From: Synergistetes bacterium ADurb.Bin155
GTDB lineage: Bacteria; Synergistota; Synergistia; Synergistales; Thermovirgaceae
Assembly (NCBI GenBank): GCA_002070395.1
Contig: MWDE01000019.1
Coordinates: 1-37,633, forward strand
DNA length: 37,633 nucleotides
Direction: 5' to 3'
Below are positions 22,350-30,747 of this stretch, in pieces; the first letter of the stretch is position 1; every line of letters begins with the position of its first letter. The notes beneath the pieces were generated by a model. It saw only the letters and a list, made by a program, of their open reading frames with translations, ran no database searches and was not told the origin of the DNA. The position numbers were made by a program, and so were the translations under genes.

Positions 22350-23561
22350 TCAAGCCCCGTATTTGGAAAGCCTTCGGGCATGGGCCAGCATCAACCCCAT
22401 GAGCTTATAGGCCGGCATGATCCCAAGGCTTCCTCTGGCGCAACTTCTCTCGCCGAAGGAGGGCGACCCGTCGGACCTCACAAAGGGGCTCGCCAGGAGA
22501 AAGGGCGAGGGGTGCCATGAGTGGGAAGCCATGACGCTCGGGGTGCTGTGGTCGCCGGTCACGACGAGGACATCGGGTTCCAGCTCAAGCACCTCCGGCA
22601 CGAGGCTGTCGACTTTTTCGATGACCTCACGTTTCGCGTCGAAGTCACCGTCCTCGCCGCGGCTGTCGGCGTATTTTACATGAACGTAAAAGAAATCGAA
22701 AGCCGCCCAGTTCGTCCCTAAGGCCTGGAAGAGGCCTTCCACCGTCTTGCCCACCGGCAAGACCTCCATCCCCACTATCCTGGCCAGGCCTTTGTACATG
22801 GGGTAGGTGGCTATCGCTGCGGGGCGGAACCGGTAGAGGTCAGGCATGAGGGGGATGTCCGGCGCTCCGGATATGCCCCTTAGAAGGCAGCCGTTGGCTT
22901 TCGGCTCATCGGAAAGGACCTCCCGGACCTTTCGGATGAGATCGTTGACCAGGCGGGACGTCCTTTCGGCGGAAGGGTCCAGGGGTTCGCTCCAGATCAT
23001 GGGCCGGCCTTCGACCTGGGGATCCGCGTCGGTCACCTTGTCGCTCAACCCCTCCCCCGAGAAGACCACGGCGAAACGGTGCTCGACACCGGGGTAGAAT
23101 CTAACACCGAATCCATCGATCGCTTTTATCCTTTCGGCCAGTTTCCCGATGATCCCGGCGCTCGAACCGGTGTTGATCCGACCGGCCCTCCGATCGAGGA
23201 CCAGGTCCTTCTCACCCCAGGTGCAAAGGTTCCCCCTGGCACAGAGCTCCCCGGCCTGGACATGGGCCCCCGTGCCCAGGGCCTCCAGTATCCCCCTGCC
23301 GATCTGGAACCTCAGAGGATCGTAGCCGAAAAGGCCGAGGTGCCCTGGCCCGCTTCCCGGGGTGACGCCCGTATCGACCATTTCGAGAAGTCCCAACTCC
23401 GAACGGGAAGCCAGGGCATCGAGGTTGGGCGTGAAGGCAGCCTCCAGTTCCGTTTGACCCCCGGTCCCCGGCAACCCCCCCAGGCCATCCATCACGAGAA
23501 GTACTATTTTTGTTCTGTTTTCGACCGACAGTTCCTTGAGGATCTCCAGCCTGTCGAGCAA
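22350..23561 (-). CDS. apgM: 2,3-bisphosphoglycerate-independent phosphoglycerate mutase, archaeal type
   Basis: 403 residues. ApgM interconverts 3- and 2-phosphoglycerate and belongs to the alkaline-phosphatase superfamily. Motifs: VLLVMDGLGGLPG (metal-binding Asp), AAFTPNLDALA, the catalytic Ser in TPGSGPGHLGLFGYDP, and VVTGDHSTPSVMASHSWHPSP near the C-terminus. It begins with TTG at 23561, with GGAGG eight bases upstream; the nearer ATG is out of frame. Archaeal-type PGAM is common in Synergistota and some Clostridia. It is divergent from the M48 peptidase gene and leads the run to the YhaM-like gene. Confidence 0.94.
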   Translation of the reverse strand: MLDRLEILKELSVENRTKIVLLVMDGLGGLPGTGGQTELEAAFTPNLDALASRSELGLLEMVDTGVTPGSGPGHLGLFGYDPLRFQIGRGILEALGTGAHVQAGELCARGNLCTWGEKDLVLDRRAGRINTGSSAGIIGKLAERIKAIDGFGVRFYPGVEHRFAVVFSGEGLSDKVTDADPQVEGRPMIWSEPLDPSAERTSRLVNDLIRKVREVLSDEPKANGCLLRGISGAPDIPLMPDLYRFRPAAIATYPMYKGLARIVGMEVLPVGKTVEGLFQALGTNWAAFDFFYVHVKYADSRGEDGDFDAKREVIEKVDSLVPEVLELEPDVLVVTGDHSTPSVMASHSWHPSPFLLASPFVRSDGSPSFGERSCARGSLGIMPAYKLMGLMLAHARRLSKYGA

Positions 23562-23582
23562 AAGGCATTCCTCCTCCCCTAT

Positions 23583-23609
23583 AGAAGCGCCGCCCTGCGC
23601 GGAGCTTCT
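23583..23609 (-). other. Leader stem-loop of apgM
   Basis: AGAAGC-g-CCGC pairs with GCGG-a-GCTTCT around a 5-base loop, with one G-A mismatch, immediately before the GGGGAGGAGG ribosome site of apgM on the minus strand. The divergent gap (23562-23721) also contains TATAAT (23640-23645, plus) and the overlapping TATTAT (minus), which are possible -10 elements, but no convincing -35. Confidence 0.35.
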
Positions 23610-23721
23610 CTTGCCTTTTTTCCCGCCTTGCCCGGATAATATAATAAGCCATTTGACCCTTTATTTTCTCCGCCCTCATGTCCCATAATGCCGCCAGGCA
23701 AATCGAAGGGAGGCGGGCTCC

Positions 23722-24357
23722 TTGATCAGGAAGATCACAGGTTCCATCCTGGTCCTCTTTTTATTGGCGACGTACCCAATGACGGGTGGGGCTGCGATCG
23801 ACCCCGGCTCCGTCGACAGGGTCTGGCGCGACCTGACCTCCGCGGCGTCCCTCGCGGAGGCGGGCCCCGTGAGCATCGAGGGCAAGGATGAACCCAACGC
23901 GTGGGTTTCCTTCACGATGAGCAAATATTCGGTTCACGCCACGACGGGGCTCCTGGCTACGCTCCGTTCCACGGACGAACTGGCCGGGGTACTGGCCCAC
24001 GAGATAAGTCACATCAAACTGGGCCACTACAATGAAACCGTAAAAAGGAATCTCCTTTGGGGCCTGCTCTACATGGCCTTGGGGGAAAGGAAGATCGGCG
24101 GCTTCGATGTGGTCGGAACCGGGGTCGTCCTCGCCGAAGCGGGTTTCAGCAGGGAACAGGAGATCGCCGCCGACGACTACGGGGTGGCACTGGCTGCGAA
24201 GGCCGGTTACGACCCCTGGGGCCTTTACAACGCCCTCCAAGGCATGGCTAAGTCAGGATTCAAAACGACCCCGAGCGGTTTCAATTCACACCCCCCTACC
24301 GAGCGGCGTCTGGCCCACATCAGGGAGACCACGGAAAGGATAAGCAAGGGAAACTGA
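23722..24357 (+). CDS. M48-family zinc metalloprotease (secreted or periplasmic)
   Basis: 211 residues. An N-terminal hydrophobic segment (about 5-25) with AxA-like GAA looks like a signal peptide and has no lipobox. The zinc site is LAHEISHIKLGH (HExxH, about residue 93), with the third ligand in REQEIAADDYG (about 147-157) and the late SHPPTERRLAHI motif common to M48 enzymes. It resembles BepA/YcaL-type periplasmic proteases linked to outer-membrane quality control, but the protein is short and has no TPR domain. Start: TTG at 23722 with GGGAGG eight bases upstream. Confidence 0.9.
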   Translation: MIRKITGSILVLFLLATYPMTGGAAIDPGSVDRVWRDLTSAASLAEAGPVSIEGKDEPNAWVSFTMSKYSVHATTGLLATLRSTDELAGVLAHEISHIKLGHYNETVKRNLLWGLLYMALGERKIGGFDVVGTGVVLAEAGFSREQEIAADDYGVALAAKAGYDPWGLYNALQGMAKSGFKTTPSGFNSHPPTERRLAHIRETTERISKGN

Positions 24358-24453
24358 TGATCCTAGGATAATGATATAGAATAAAGACGGACTCCCCATG
24401 CTGGGGGTCGTCACCCTCGCCTGGACGGAGGTGCGAATAAAACGGAGGTTTTT

Positions 24454-25673
24454 CTCGACGGCCTTTTCAGCACAGCGGCAAAGAAAATCAAACCCTCCCC
24501 TCTCCTGGAGCTGCTGGACCTCGGCAAAAAACCGGGGGTGATCTCCTTCGCGGTGGGTATGCCCGACCCCGACATCTTCCCCATTGAGCAGTTGCAAAAA
24601 GCCGCTTCCGTCATCTCAAGAGAGGGCAAGGATATTCTGCAGTACGGCGCGGCGGGGGGTACCCGCCGCTCAAGGGTTTCCTGGCCGAATGGACCGCCCC
24701 GAGGATGGGACGGAAACTGTCAACCAGCGAACTGCTGATCACCGCCGGCTCCGCCCAGGTGATTGACCTGCTTTGCTGGGCCCTGCTGGACAGGGGCGAC
24801 TGGGTGATCTGCGAGGAACCCACCTTCCAGGGTGCGACGGGCACCATGTTCAACCACGGCGCCAGGTTCCTGACTGTCCCTTGCGACGGTGAGGGGATGA
24901 AGGTGGAACTGCTCCCGGAGCGGATCGAAAGAATCCGGGCCGCCGGTGAACCCATCAAGTTCATCTATACCATCGTCAACTTCCACAACCCGCTGGGCTG
25001 TGACCTCTCACTCCAGAGAAGGGCAAGGTTGCTGGAGATCGCCAGGACCTACGGGATCCTGATCCTTGAGGATGACCCCTACGGCTGGGTCCGCTTCGAG
25101 GGTGAGGATATCCCCTCGCTGTTCTCCATGGACGACAGCGGCCTGGTGGTATTCTCATCGACCTTCTCCAAGATCCTGGCCCCCGGCACCCGCGTCGCAT
25201 GGTGCGCGGGGAGGGACGAGATCATCAGGAAAATGACGGTGCTTAAGGAAAATGTCGATACCTGCACCAGTGTCCTGGCCCAGGCCATAGTATGGGAGTA
25301 CTGCCGGTTGGGCTACCTCGACGCCTTTCTCCCCCGCATAATCGATCACTACAGGAAAAAGAGGGACGGCATGGAAACCGCCCTGAAAAAGCACCTGTCC
25401 CCGGACAGGGTGTCCTGGCAAAAACCCGGAGGCGGCTTCTTTTACTGGTTGACGGTCCCGGAGATACCGGCCGTGCAACTCCTGGAAAAAGCCCTGGAGA
25501 AAAAGGTCGCCTTCGTCCCGGGGAACGCCTTTTACCCCACCGGGTCGGGGGGACTCAACAATTTCAGGATGTGCTTTACCTTCGCCTCCACCGAAATGAC
25601 GGACCTCGGTGTCCGATACATCGGTGAAGCCATCCGCGAGTTCGAGCAAGAGCCTGGCCATAAGAAGAGCTGA
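24454..25673 (+). pseudogene. PLP-dependent class I aminotransferase, start codon lost and frameshifted
   Basis: Close paralogue of the intact gene just downstream. Homology begins near 24454 (LDGLFSTAAKKIKPSPLLEL), after a good GGAGG (24444-24448), but there is no ATG, GTG or TTG in frame between an upstream TAA at 24382 and the GTG at 24538. The frame runs to QYGAAGG and then shifts by one base in a run of six G (24654-24659); from there the second frame (PPLKGFLAEWTAPRMG) continues to the stop at 25673. The PLP Lys is kept in TFSKILAPGTR. One more G would restore the frame, so a sequencing indel is possible, but the missing start speaks for real decay. Confidence 0.8.
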
Positions 25674-25703
25674 GACATCTGATCCATATTGGAGGAGATC
25701 GAA

Positions 25704-26918
25704 TTGGACAAGTTCTGGGGATCGAATTTCAGCAACAAGGCGCTTAAGGTTCGTCCCTCGCCGATACGGGAGATGTTGAGCGTAGTGAACCAACCGGGAA
25801 TGATATCCTTCGCGGGCGGGATGCCTGCACCCGATGTCTTCCCGGTGAAGGAGTTTCACGAGGGGACCGAGGTCTTCCTGCGGGACGGTCCGAGTCTCCT
25901 CCAGTACGGCACCACCGAGGGTTTCACTCCCTTGAAAGAGTACCTCTCGGAGTGGACGGCGCCCAGGATGGGCAGAAAGGCCGCCCTGGACGAAATGCTC
26001 CTCACCTCGGGTTCGCAGCAGGTGCTCGACCTGATGGGTTGGGCCATGATCGACCCCGGTGACTACGTCATCACCGAGGATCCTTCCTACCTGGCGGCCC
26101 TCACGGCTTTCCACAACCACGGCTCCCGTTTCATCGGCATCCCCACCGACGCCGAGGGGATGGTCGTGGATATGCTCCCGGAGAAAATCGAGAAGGCCCG
26201 CTCCGAGGGCAAGAAGGTCAAGTTCATTTATACGATCGTCAACTTCCAGAACCCCGCGGGATGCACCCTGTCCCTTGAGAGAAGAAAAAAACTGGTGGAG
26301 ATCTCCAACAAGTACGGGGTCCCCATCTTTGAGGATGACCCTTACGGTTACGTCCGTTTTGACGGTGACCACCTTCCTTCCATTTTCTCCCTTGACCAGG
26401 AGGGGGGCGTCATCTACGCCGGCTCCTTCTCGAAGATCCTTGCCCCGGGGACCAGGATCGGGTGGTGCACCGGCAGCCGTGACATAATAAGGAAACTGAC
26501 CGTCTTCAAGCAGTCCACGGACCTCTGCTCGAGCCCCATCTCCCAGGCGCTGATCTACGAGTACTGCAAGAAAGGCTACCTGGACGCTCACCTTCCGAAG
26601 ATCGTCGCCGATTACAGGGCCAAAAGAGACGCCATGGAGGACAGTTTCAAGAAGTACCTGCCCCTCGATGAGGTCTCCTGGGTCAAACCGGAAGGTGGTT
26701 TCTTCTACTGGATCCACATGCCCCACATCGATGCCGAGGACCTTTTCAAGAAGGCCATCGAGAAGAAGGTCGCCTTCGTCATCGGCGCCCCCTTCTTCGC
26801 CAACGGCGGCGGGGAGCACAACGCGAGGATCAACTACACCTACTCCACGCCAGATACCATTGAAGAGGGGGTCAAACGCCTCGGGGAAGCCATGAGGGAA
26901 ATGCTCGGGAAAGCCTGA
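25704..26918 (+). CDS. PLP-dependent class I aminotransferase (2-aminoadipate/multi-substrate type)
   Basis: 404 residues from the TTG at 25704, which has GGAGGAG about six bases upstream; the TTG at 25689 overlaps that ribosome site. It belongs to the fold-type I family that includes LysN-like 2-aminoadipate and aromatic aminotransferases. Motifs: PSLLQYGTTEGFTPLKEYL, TSGSQQVLDL, NFQNPAGCTLS, EDDPYGYVRF with the ring Asp, and the Schiff-base Lys in SFSKILAPGTRIGW. It probably transaminates amino acids for fermentation, a role suited to an amino-acid user. It follows its damaged paralogue and runs into mnmE with two bases between. Confidence 0.92.
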   Translation: MDKFWGSNFSNKALKVRPSPIREMLSVVNQPGMISFAGGMPAPDVFPVKEFHEGTEVFLRDGPSLLQYGTTEGFTPLKEYLSEWTAPRMGRKAALDEMLLTSGSQQVLDLMGWAMIDPGDYVITEDPSYLAALTAFHNHGSRFIGIPTDAEGMVVDMLPEKIEKARSEGKKVKFIYTIVNFQNPAGCTLSLERRKKLVEISNKYGVPIFEDDPYGYVRFDGDHLPSIFSLDQEGGVIYAGSFSKILAPGTRIGWCTGSRDIIRKLTVFKQSTDLCSSPISQALIYEYCKKGYLDAHLPKIVADYRAKRDAMEDSFKKYLPLDEVSWVKPEGGFFYWIHMPHIDAEDLFKKAIEKKVAFVIGAPFFANGGGEHNARINYTYSTPDTIEEGVKRLGEAMREMLGKA

Positions 26919-26920
26919 CC

Positions 26921-28309
26921 ATGGGCGAGGGGTCCTGTTCCTTGCGGAAGGATATCATCGCCGCTATTTCCACCGCCTGGGGCGAGTCCGGCATAGCCAT
27001 CGTGCGCCTTTCAGGCAGTGGCTCCAGGGACCTCGTAGATCCGATCTTCAGGGGCGGGGAGGGGCTGGGTCCCTCCCCGCCCCGCTTAATGAAGCATGGC
27101 TTCATTCTCGACGCCGACGGCGAGCCCGTCGACGAAGTGTTGGCGGTCTGGTTCAAGGGACCCTACAGCTACACCGGTGAGGAAGCGGCCGAAATACACT
27201 GCCACGGAGGGACGGTGGCAGCGAGGAAATGTCTTGAACTCTGCCTTCGCGGGGGCGCCAGGATGGCCCGCCCGGGGGAGTTCACCAGGAGAGCCTTCCT
27301 GAACGGCAGGATCGACCTGGCCGAGGCCGAATCAGTGCTAGGTGTGATAAGAGCCCGCTCCGACGGGGCCCTGAAAGCCGCGGCCAAGTGCCTCCAGGGT
27401 CGGCTTTCCGACCGGCTCAGGAGCATCCTCGAAGAACTGACCGACCTCTCCGCGGCGGCCGAGGCCTCCATGGACCATCCTGATGAGAACATACCCGAGG
27501 TAAGCACCCAGATCTATCTTCAGAGACTCTCAGAGGTGGCTCGGAGGATGAGGGATTTACTCTCGGCGGCACGGTCCGGCCGTTTCTTGAGGGAGGGGAT
27601 CGGGGTCGCGATCTCCGGCCGCCCCAACGTGGGGAAATCCTCCCTCATGAACGCCTTCCTCGAGGAGTCCCGTTCTATCGTCACCTCCATGCCCGGGACG
27701 ACCAGGGATGTGATTGAAGAGGTGATCTCCCATAAGGGGGTGCCCCTCAGGCTGACGGACACGGCCGGGATAAGGGACCCCAGGGACCTGGCCGAGGAGG
27801 AGGGGGTAAGACGTTCCCTGGAAGCCATGAAGGAAGCCGACATCAGGATCTGGGTGATCGACGGCAGCGAACCCATCACCGCCGACGACAGGAGGATAGC
27901 AGCTTCACTCCAGGATAGTTGCTGTGTCATCGCCGTCAACAAGTCGGACCTGCCCCTGTCGGTCGACCCGGGGGAGGCCAAGGAGCTCCTTCCGGGCCGC
28001 GAGGTCAGGGTCGTCTCGGCCGTCACCGGCCAGGGGCTGGATGAGCTCAAGGACCTGATCGTCCTTTCCGTCTCCGGGAGCACCACCGTCGATGAGGACG
28101 TCAACTCCACCGAACGGCAGCTGGAGGAAATAAGGGAAGCCCTGGCCCTGCTGGAAGAAGCCGAAGGAGCGTTCGCCTCCGGCGTCGGCCTTGACGCGGC
28201 CCTGGACTTGCTGGCCGGTTCCCGGGGATGCCTCTCCAGGATACTGGGCCTATCGGCTGATGAAGACCTCCTGGACAGAATATTCTCAAATTTCTGCATA
28301 GGAAAGTAA
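26921..28309 (+). CDS. mnmE: tRNA modification GTPase MnmE
   Basis: 462 residues. MnmE works with MnmG to build the 5-carboxymethylaminomethyl group on U34 of some tRNAs. Domains: N-terminal tetrahydrofolate-binding domain (about 8-125), helical domain split around the G domain (about 220-385) with GRPNVGKSSLMNAF, MPGTTRD, DTAGIRD and NKSD, and the C-terminal CIGK with the catalytic Cys. The ATG at 26921 has a weak ribosome site; a TTG at 26942 is an alternative that trims seven residues. MnmG is not in the window. Confidence 0.96.
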   Translation: MGEGSCSLRKDIIAAISTAWGESGIAIVRLSGSGSRDLVDPIFRGGEGLGPSPPRLMKHGFILDADGEPVDEVLAVWFKGPYSYTGEEAAEIHCHGGTVAARKCLELCLRGGARMARPGEFTRRAFLNGRIDLAEAESVLGVIRARSDGALKAAAKCLQGRLSDRLRSILEELTDLSAAAEASMDHPDENIPEVSTQIYLQRLSEVARRMRDLLSAARSGRFLREGIGVAISGRPNVGKSSLMNAFLEESRSIVTSMPGTTRDVIEEVISHKGVPLRLTDTAGIRDPRDLAEEEGVRRSLEAMKEADIRIWVIDGSEPITADDRRIAASLQDSCCVIAVNKSDLPLSVDPGEAKELLPGREVRVVSAVTGQGLDELKDLIVLSVSGSTTVDEDVNSTERQLEEIREALALLEEAEGAFASGVGLDAALDLLAGSRGCLSRILGLSADEDLLDRIFSNFCIGK

Positions 28310-28342
28310 AATGGGGGACAAACCGTAAAAGGGGGTGAAACC

Positions 28343-28534
28343 ATGCCGATAGTCCAGGTACACCTGCTCGAGGGCCGGTCAAGCGAACAGAAAAAGAAGC
28401 TGGTCGCCGAGATGACGGCGTCGATCTGCTCGGCCCTCGGGGTCAAGCCCGAACAGGTCAGGATAATCCTCTCGGAGATGGCCCGGGGCGACTTCGCCGT
28501 CGGGGGGGTACTCTCTTCCGAAAAGAACCATTAA
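28343..28534 (+). CDS. 4-oxalocrotonate tautomerase-family protein
   Basis: 63 residues starting MPIVQVHLLEGR: after removal of Met the catalytic Pro1 is at the N-terminus, as in 4-OT enzymes. The middle part KKKLVAEMTASIC and VRIILSEMARGDFAVGG match the family (Arg39-like VRIIL). The family catalyses keto-enol tautomerisations; the substrate is unknown. GGGGGTG lies five bases before the ATG. It follows mnmE by 33 bases and is convergent with the acyltransferase gene; the 24-base gap holds two direct copies of CAGCTCGAT (28542-28559) and no terminator. Confidence 0.9.
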   Translation: MPIVQVHLLEGRSSEQKKKLVAEMTASICSALGVKPEQVRIILSEMARGDFAVGGVLSSEKNH

Positions 28535-28558
28535 GCCCCGACAGCTCGATCAGCTCGA

Positions 28559-29413
28559 TCAGTCGCGCCAGCGCCGGTGCATCCATAGCCATTGCTCCGG
28601 CGCTTTCCTTATCAACCCTTCGATCCACCGGTTCGCCTCCCTTGTCATGGCCACTACCCTGGTCTCCCTGCTCCCCTCCGGCGGTTGCTCGATGGGGGGG
28701 CCGATGTCGATCCTGTATTTGAAGGGGCCAAGCCTGGTGGCCGCCACGGGCACCAGGGGCACTCCGGCCATGATGGCGAAAGACGCCGGCCCGCCGGCGG
28801 TGCCGCACTCCTTGCCGAAAAAGGGGAGGCGCAAAGCCCCCTTCCCCCCCCAGTTCTGGTCACCGGCGAGAACCACCATCGCCCCCTCGCGGAGGCGCCT
28901 GACGGGTTCCGTCAGCATGGACCGTTTGGGGATGGGTTTCCCACCGATGTTCCTGCGGTACTTTTCTATAAGTTCGGCGAGGTCAATATCTTCCGGCTCC
29001 TGTATGACCCCGTAAAGATCGAACCCCCGCCTGCCCAACCAGGCGGCCATGAGCTCCCAGCTACCGAAGTGGGCCATGAGCAGGACGGCGCCTTTCCCCA
29101 CGGAGGCCTGCCCCGATAACCATTCGAGACCGCTCGAAGCGACGAACCAGCCATCGACCAGGGCCGGGTCGTTCTGGACGACCAGGTATTCCGTCAGGGA
29201 AGCGGCGAAATGGCGGTAAACCCTTGAAAGGTTTTTCTTCCTCCAGGCGGGGGTGGACCCGGGGAAAGCGATCGCCATGTTCGAGAGAGCCATCCGCCTT
29301 CGTGGCGCCAGGAGTCGGAGAGCCCCGTAAAGCACACCGGTGAGCAGGCCGGCTCTCCAGCCGGGGCGAACCCATTTCCTTGCAGCCTCGAGGAGCCCGG
29401 ACTGTAGCGACAT
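28559..29413 (-). CDS. Lysophospholipid/lipid A acyltransferase family protein (LpxL/HtrB-like)
   Basis: 284 residues. The LpxL family adds secondary acyl chains to Kdo-lipid A at the inner membrane. Features: an N-terminal hydrophobic segment, the catalytic HX4E motif in MAHFGSWELMAAW (about residue 117), LAGDQNWGGKGALRLPFFG and GGPASFAIMAGVPLVP. It suggests an outer membrane with lipid A, although some members act on other lipids. It follows tyrS with a nine-base gap and is the last gene of the minus-strand run from tolC. Confidence 0.88.
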   Translation of the reverse strand: MSLQSGLLEAARKWVRPGWRAGLLTGVLYGALRLLAPRRRMALSNMAIAFPGSTPAWRKKNLSRVYRHFAASLTEYLVVQNDPALVDGWFVASSGLEWLSGQASVGKGAVLLMAHFGSWELMAAWLGRRGFDLYGVIQEPEDIDLAELIEKYRRNIGGKPIPKRSMLTEPVRRLREGAMVVLAGDQNWGGKGALRLPFFGKECGTAGGPASFAIMAGVPLVPVAATRLGPFKYRIDIGPPIEQPPEGSRETRVVAMTREANRWIEGLIRKAPEQWLWMHRRWRD

Positions 29414-29422
29414 CCTTCCGGC

Positions 29423-30700
29423 TTATCCCTTGCTGGCGACGAAAAAGCGTTTCTTGCCCAACCGGAAAAAAAGGTGCTTCCCCTCTATCAGGTCTTGCCG
29501 ATCTACCTCGTCGGCGGGGTTCAGCCGCCTTCCATTGAGGTAGACCCCTCCTCCCTGGATGAGCCTCCTGGCTTCGCTCTTGCTCGCGCAGGCCCCGGAC
29601 GCCGCGAGTACGTCCACCGGCGATGGGGCGGCATCACCGGGGAATACGCCCCCCGGCACCTCCGACATGAGTATCTTGATCATCCCCGGTGTGAGTTCCG
29701 ACGGTTCAAAGCTGTCCCCGAAAAGGATGGTGCTGGCCCGCTCGGCCATCTTGAAAGGCTCCTCGCCGTGGAGCCGTGCGGTCACCTCCCTGGCCAGCCT
29801 TTTCTGGGCATCCCTTCGTTCGGGCCTCGCCCTATGGGAATCCATTATGTCTTCGATCTCTTCGAGGGGCAGGAAGGTGAAAAGTTTGAGCAGCTTCTCC
29901 ACGTCCCTGTCATCGGAGTTGATCCAGAACTGGTAGAACCGATAGGGCGATGTCCTTTCGGCGGAAAGCCAAACGGTCCCGCCCTCGGTCTTCCCGAACT
30001 TGCCACCGGAGGCATTCAAGAGGAGCGGGTAGGTGATGCCGTAAGCCTGACCGCCTACCTTTTTCCTGATCAGGTCTATCCCGGCGATGATGTTCCCCTG
30101 CTGGTCGTTACCGCCCATCTGGAGTTTGCAGCTGAAGTTCTCGAAGAGGTGGCAGAAATCGAAGGCCTGGAGCAACATATAGGAGAACTCGGTGTAGGAG
30201 ATGGACTTTTCAGGGTCATCGAGGCGGCTTTTCACATATTCCCGCCCTATCATGTAGTTCACGGTGAAGTATTTCCCGGTATCCCTCAAAAACCCGAGCA
30301 GGGTTTGCTTCCCGAGCCAGTCATGGTTGTTCACGATGAGAGCGGAGTTGGGTCCGCAATCGAAGTCCAGAAACTGGCCCAGTTGTTCCTTGACGGTCAC
30401 CAGGTTTTTCTCGACCTGTTCCAGGGTGAGGAGGTTCCTCTCCTTGCTCTTGCCCGACGGATCCCCGATAAGGCCCGTCCCCATTCCGGCGATAGCGATG
30501 GGCCTGTGACCACACCGCTGCATCCAGGCCAGCCCCATCATCGGGATCAAGTGACCCACATGAAGACTGTCCGCCGTCGGGTCAAACCCGATATAGCCGG
30601 TGACCATCTCGCTGTCGAAAAGGGAGGACAGTTCCTCCGGGTGGCTGCACCACTCGACGCAACCCCGCTCCAACATTATGGCCATGGGATTCCCCTGCAT
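29423..30700 (-). CDS. tyrS: Tyrosyl-tRNA synthetase
   Basis: 425 residues from the ATG at 30700, which has AGGAGGGG five bases upstream; an earlier in-frame GTG at 30751 overlaps the preceding gene. Class I TyrRS: HIGH-like HVGHLIP (about residue 50), the tyrosine-binding region YMLLQAFDF and QMGGNDQQGN, the KMSKS-like KFGKTEGG, and a C-terminal S4 domain (about 360-425, with SKSEARRLIQGGGVYLNG). Housekeeping gene placed in the same run as the RND system. Confidence 0.96.
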   Translation of the reverse strand: MQGNPMAIMLERGCVEWCSHPEELSSLFDSEMVTGYIGFDPTADSLHVGHLIPMMGLAWMQRCGHRPIAIAGMGTGLIGDPSGKSKERNLLTLEQVEKNLVTVKEQLGQFLDFDCGPNSALIVNNHDWLGKQTLLGFLRDTGKYFTVNYMIGREYVKSRLDDPEKSISYTEFSYMLLQAFDFCHLFENFSCKLQMGGNDQQGNIIAGIDLIRKKVGGQAYGITYPLLLNASGGKFGKTEGGTVWLSAERTSPYRFYQFWINSDDRDVEKLLKLFTFLPLEEIEDIMDSHRARPERRDAQKRLAREVTARLHGEEPFKMAERASTILFGDSFEPSELTPGMIKILMSEVPGGVFPGDAAPSPVDVLAASGACASKSEARRLIQGGGVYLNGRRLNPADEVDRQDLIEGKHLFFRLGKKRFFVASKG

Positions 30701-30747
30701 GGCTACCCCTCCTTGATCTGTTCCCTCCGCTTTTCCCTTCGTCACCC

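Noticed and set aside
25155..26819. A 554-codon open frame antisense to the tandem aminotransferases
   Set aside because: It runs across two real genes on the opposite strand, has no known domain and reflects high GC at third codon positions.
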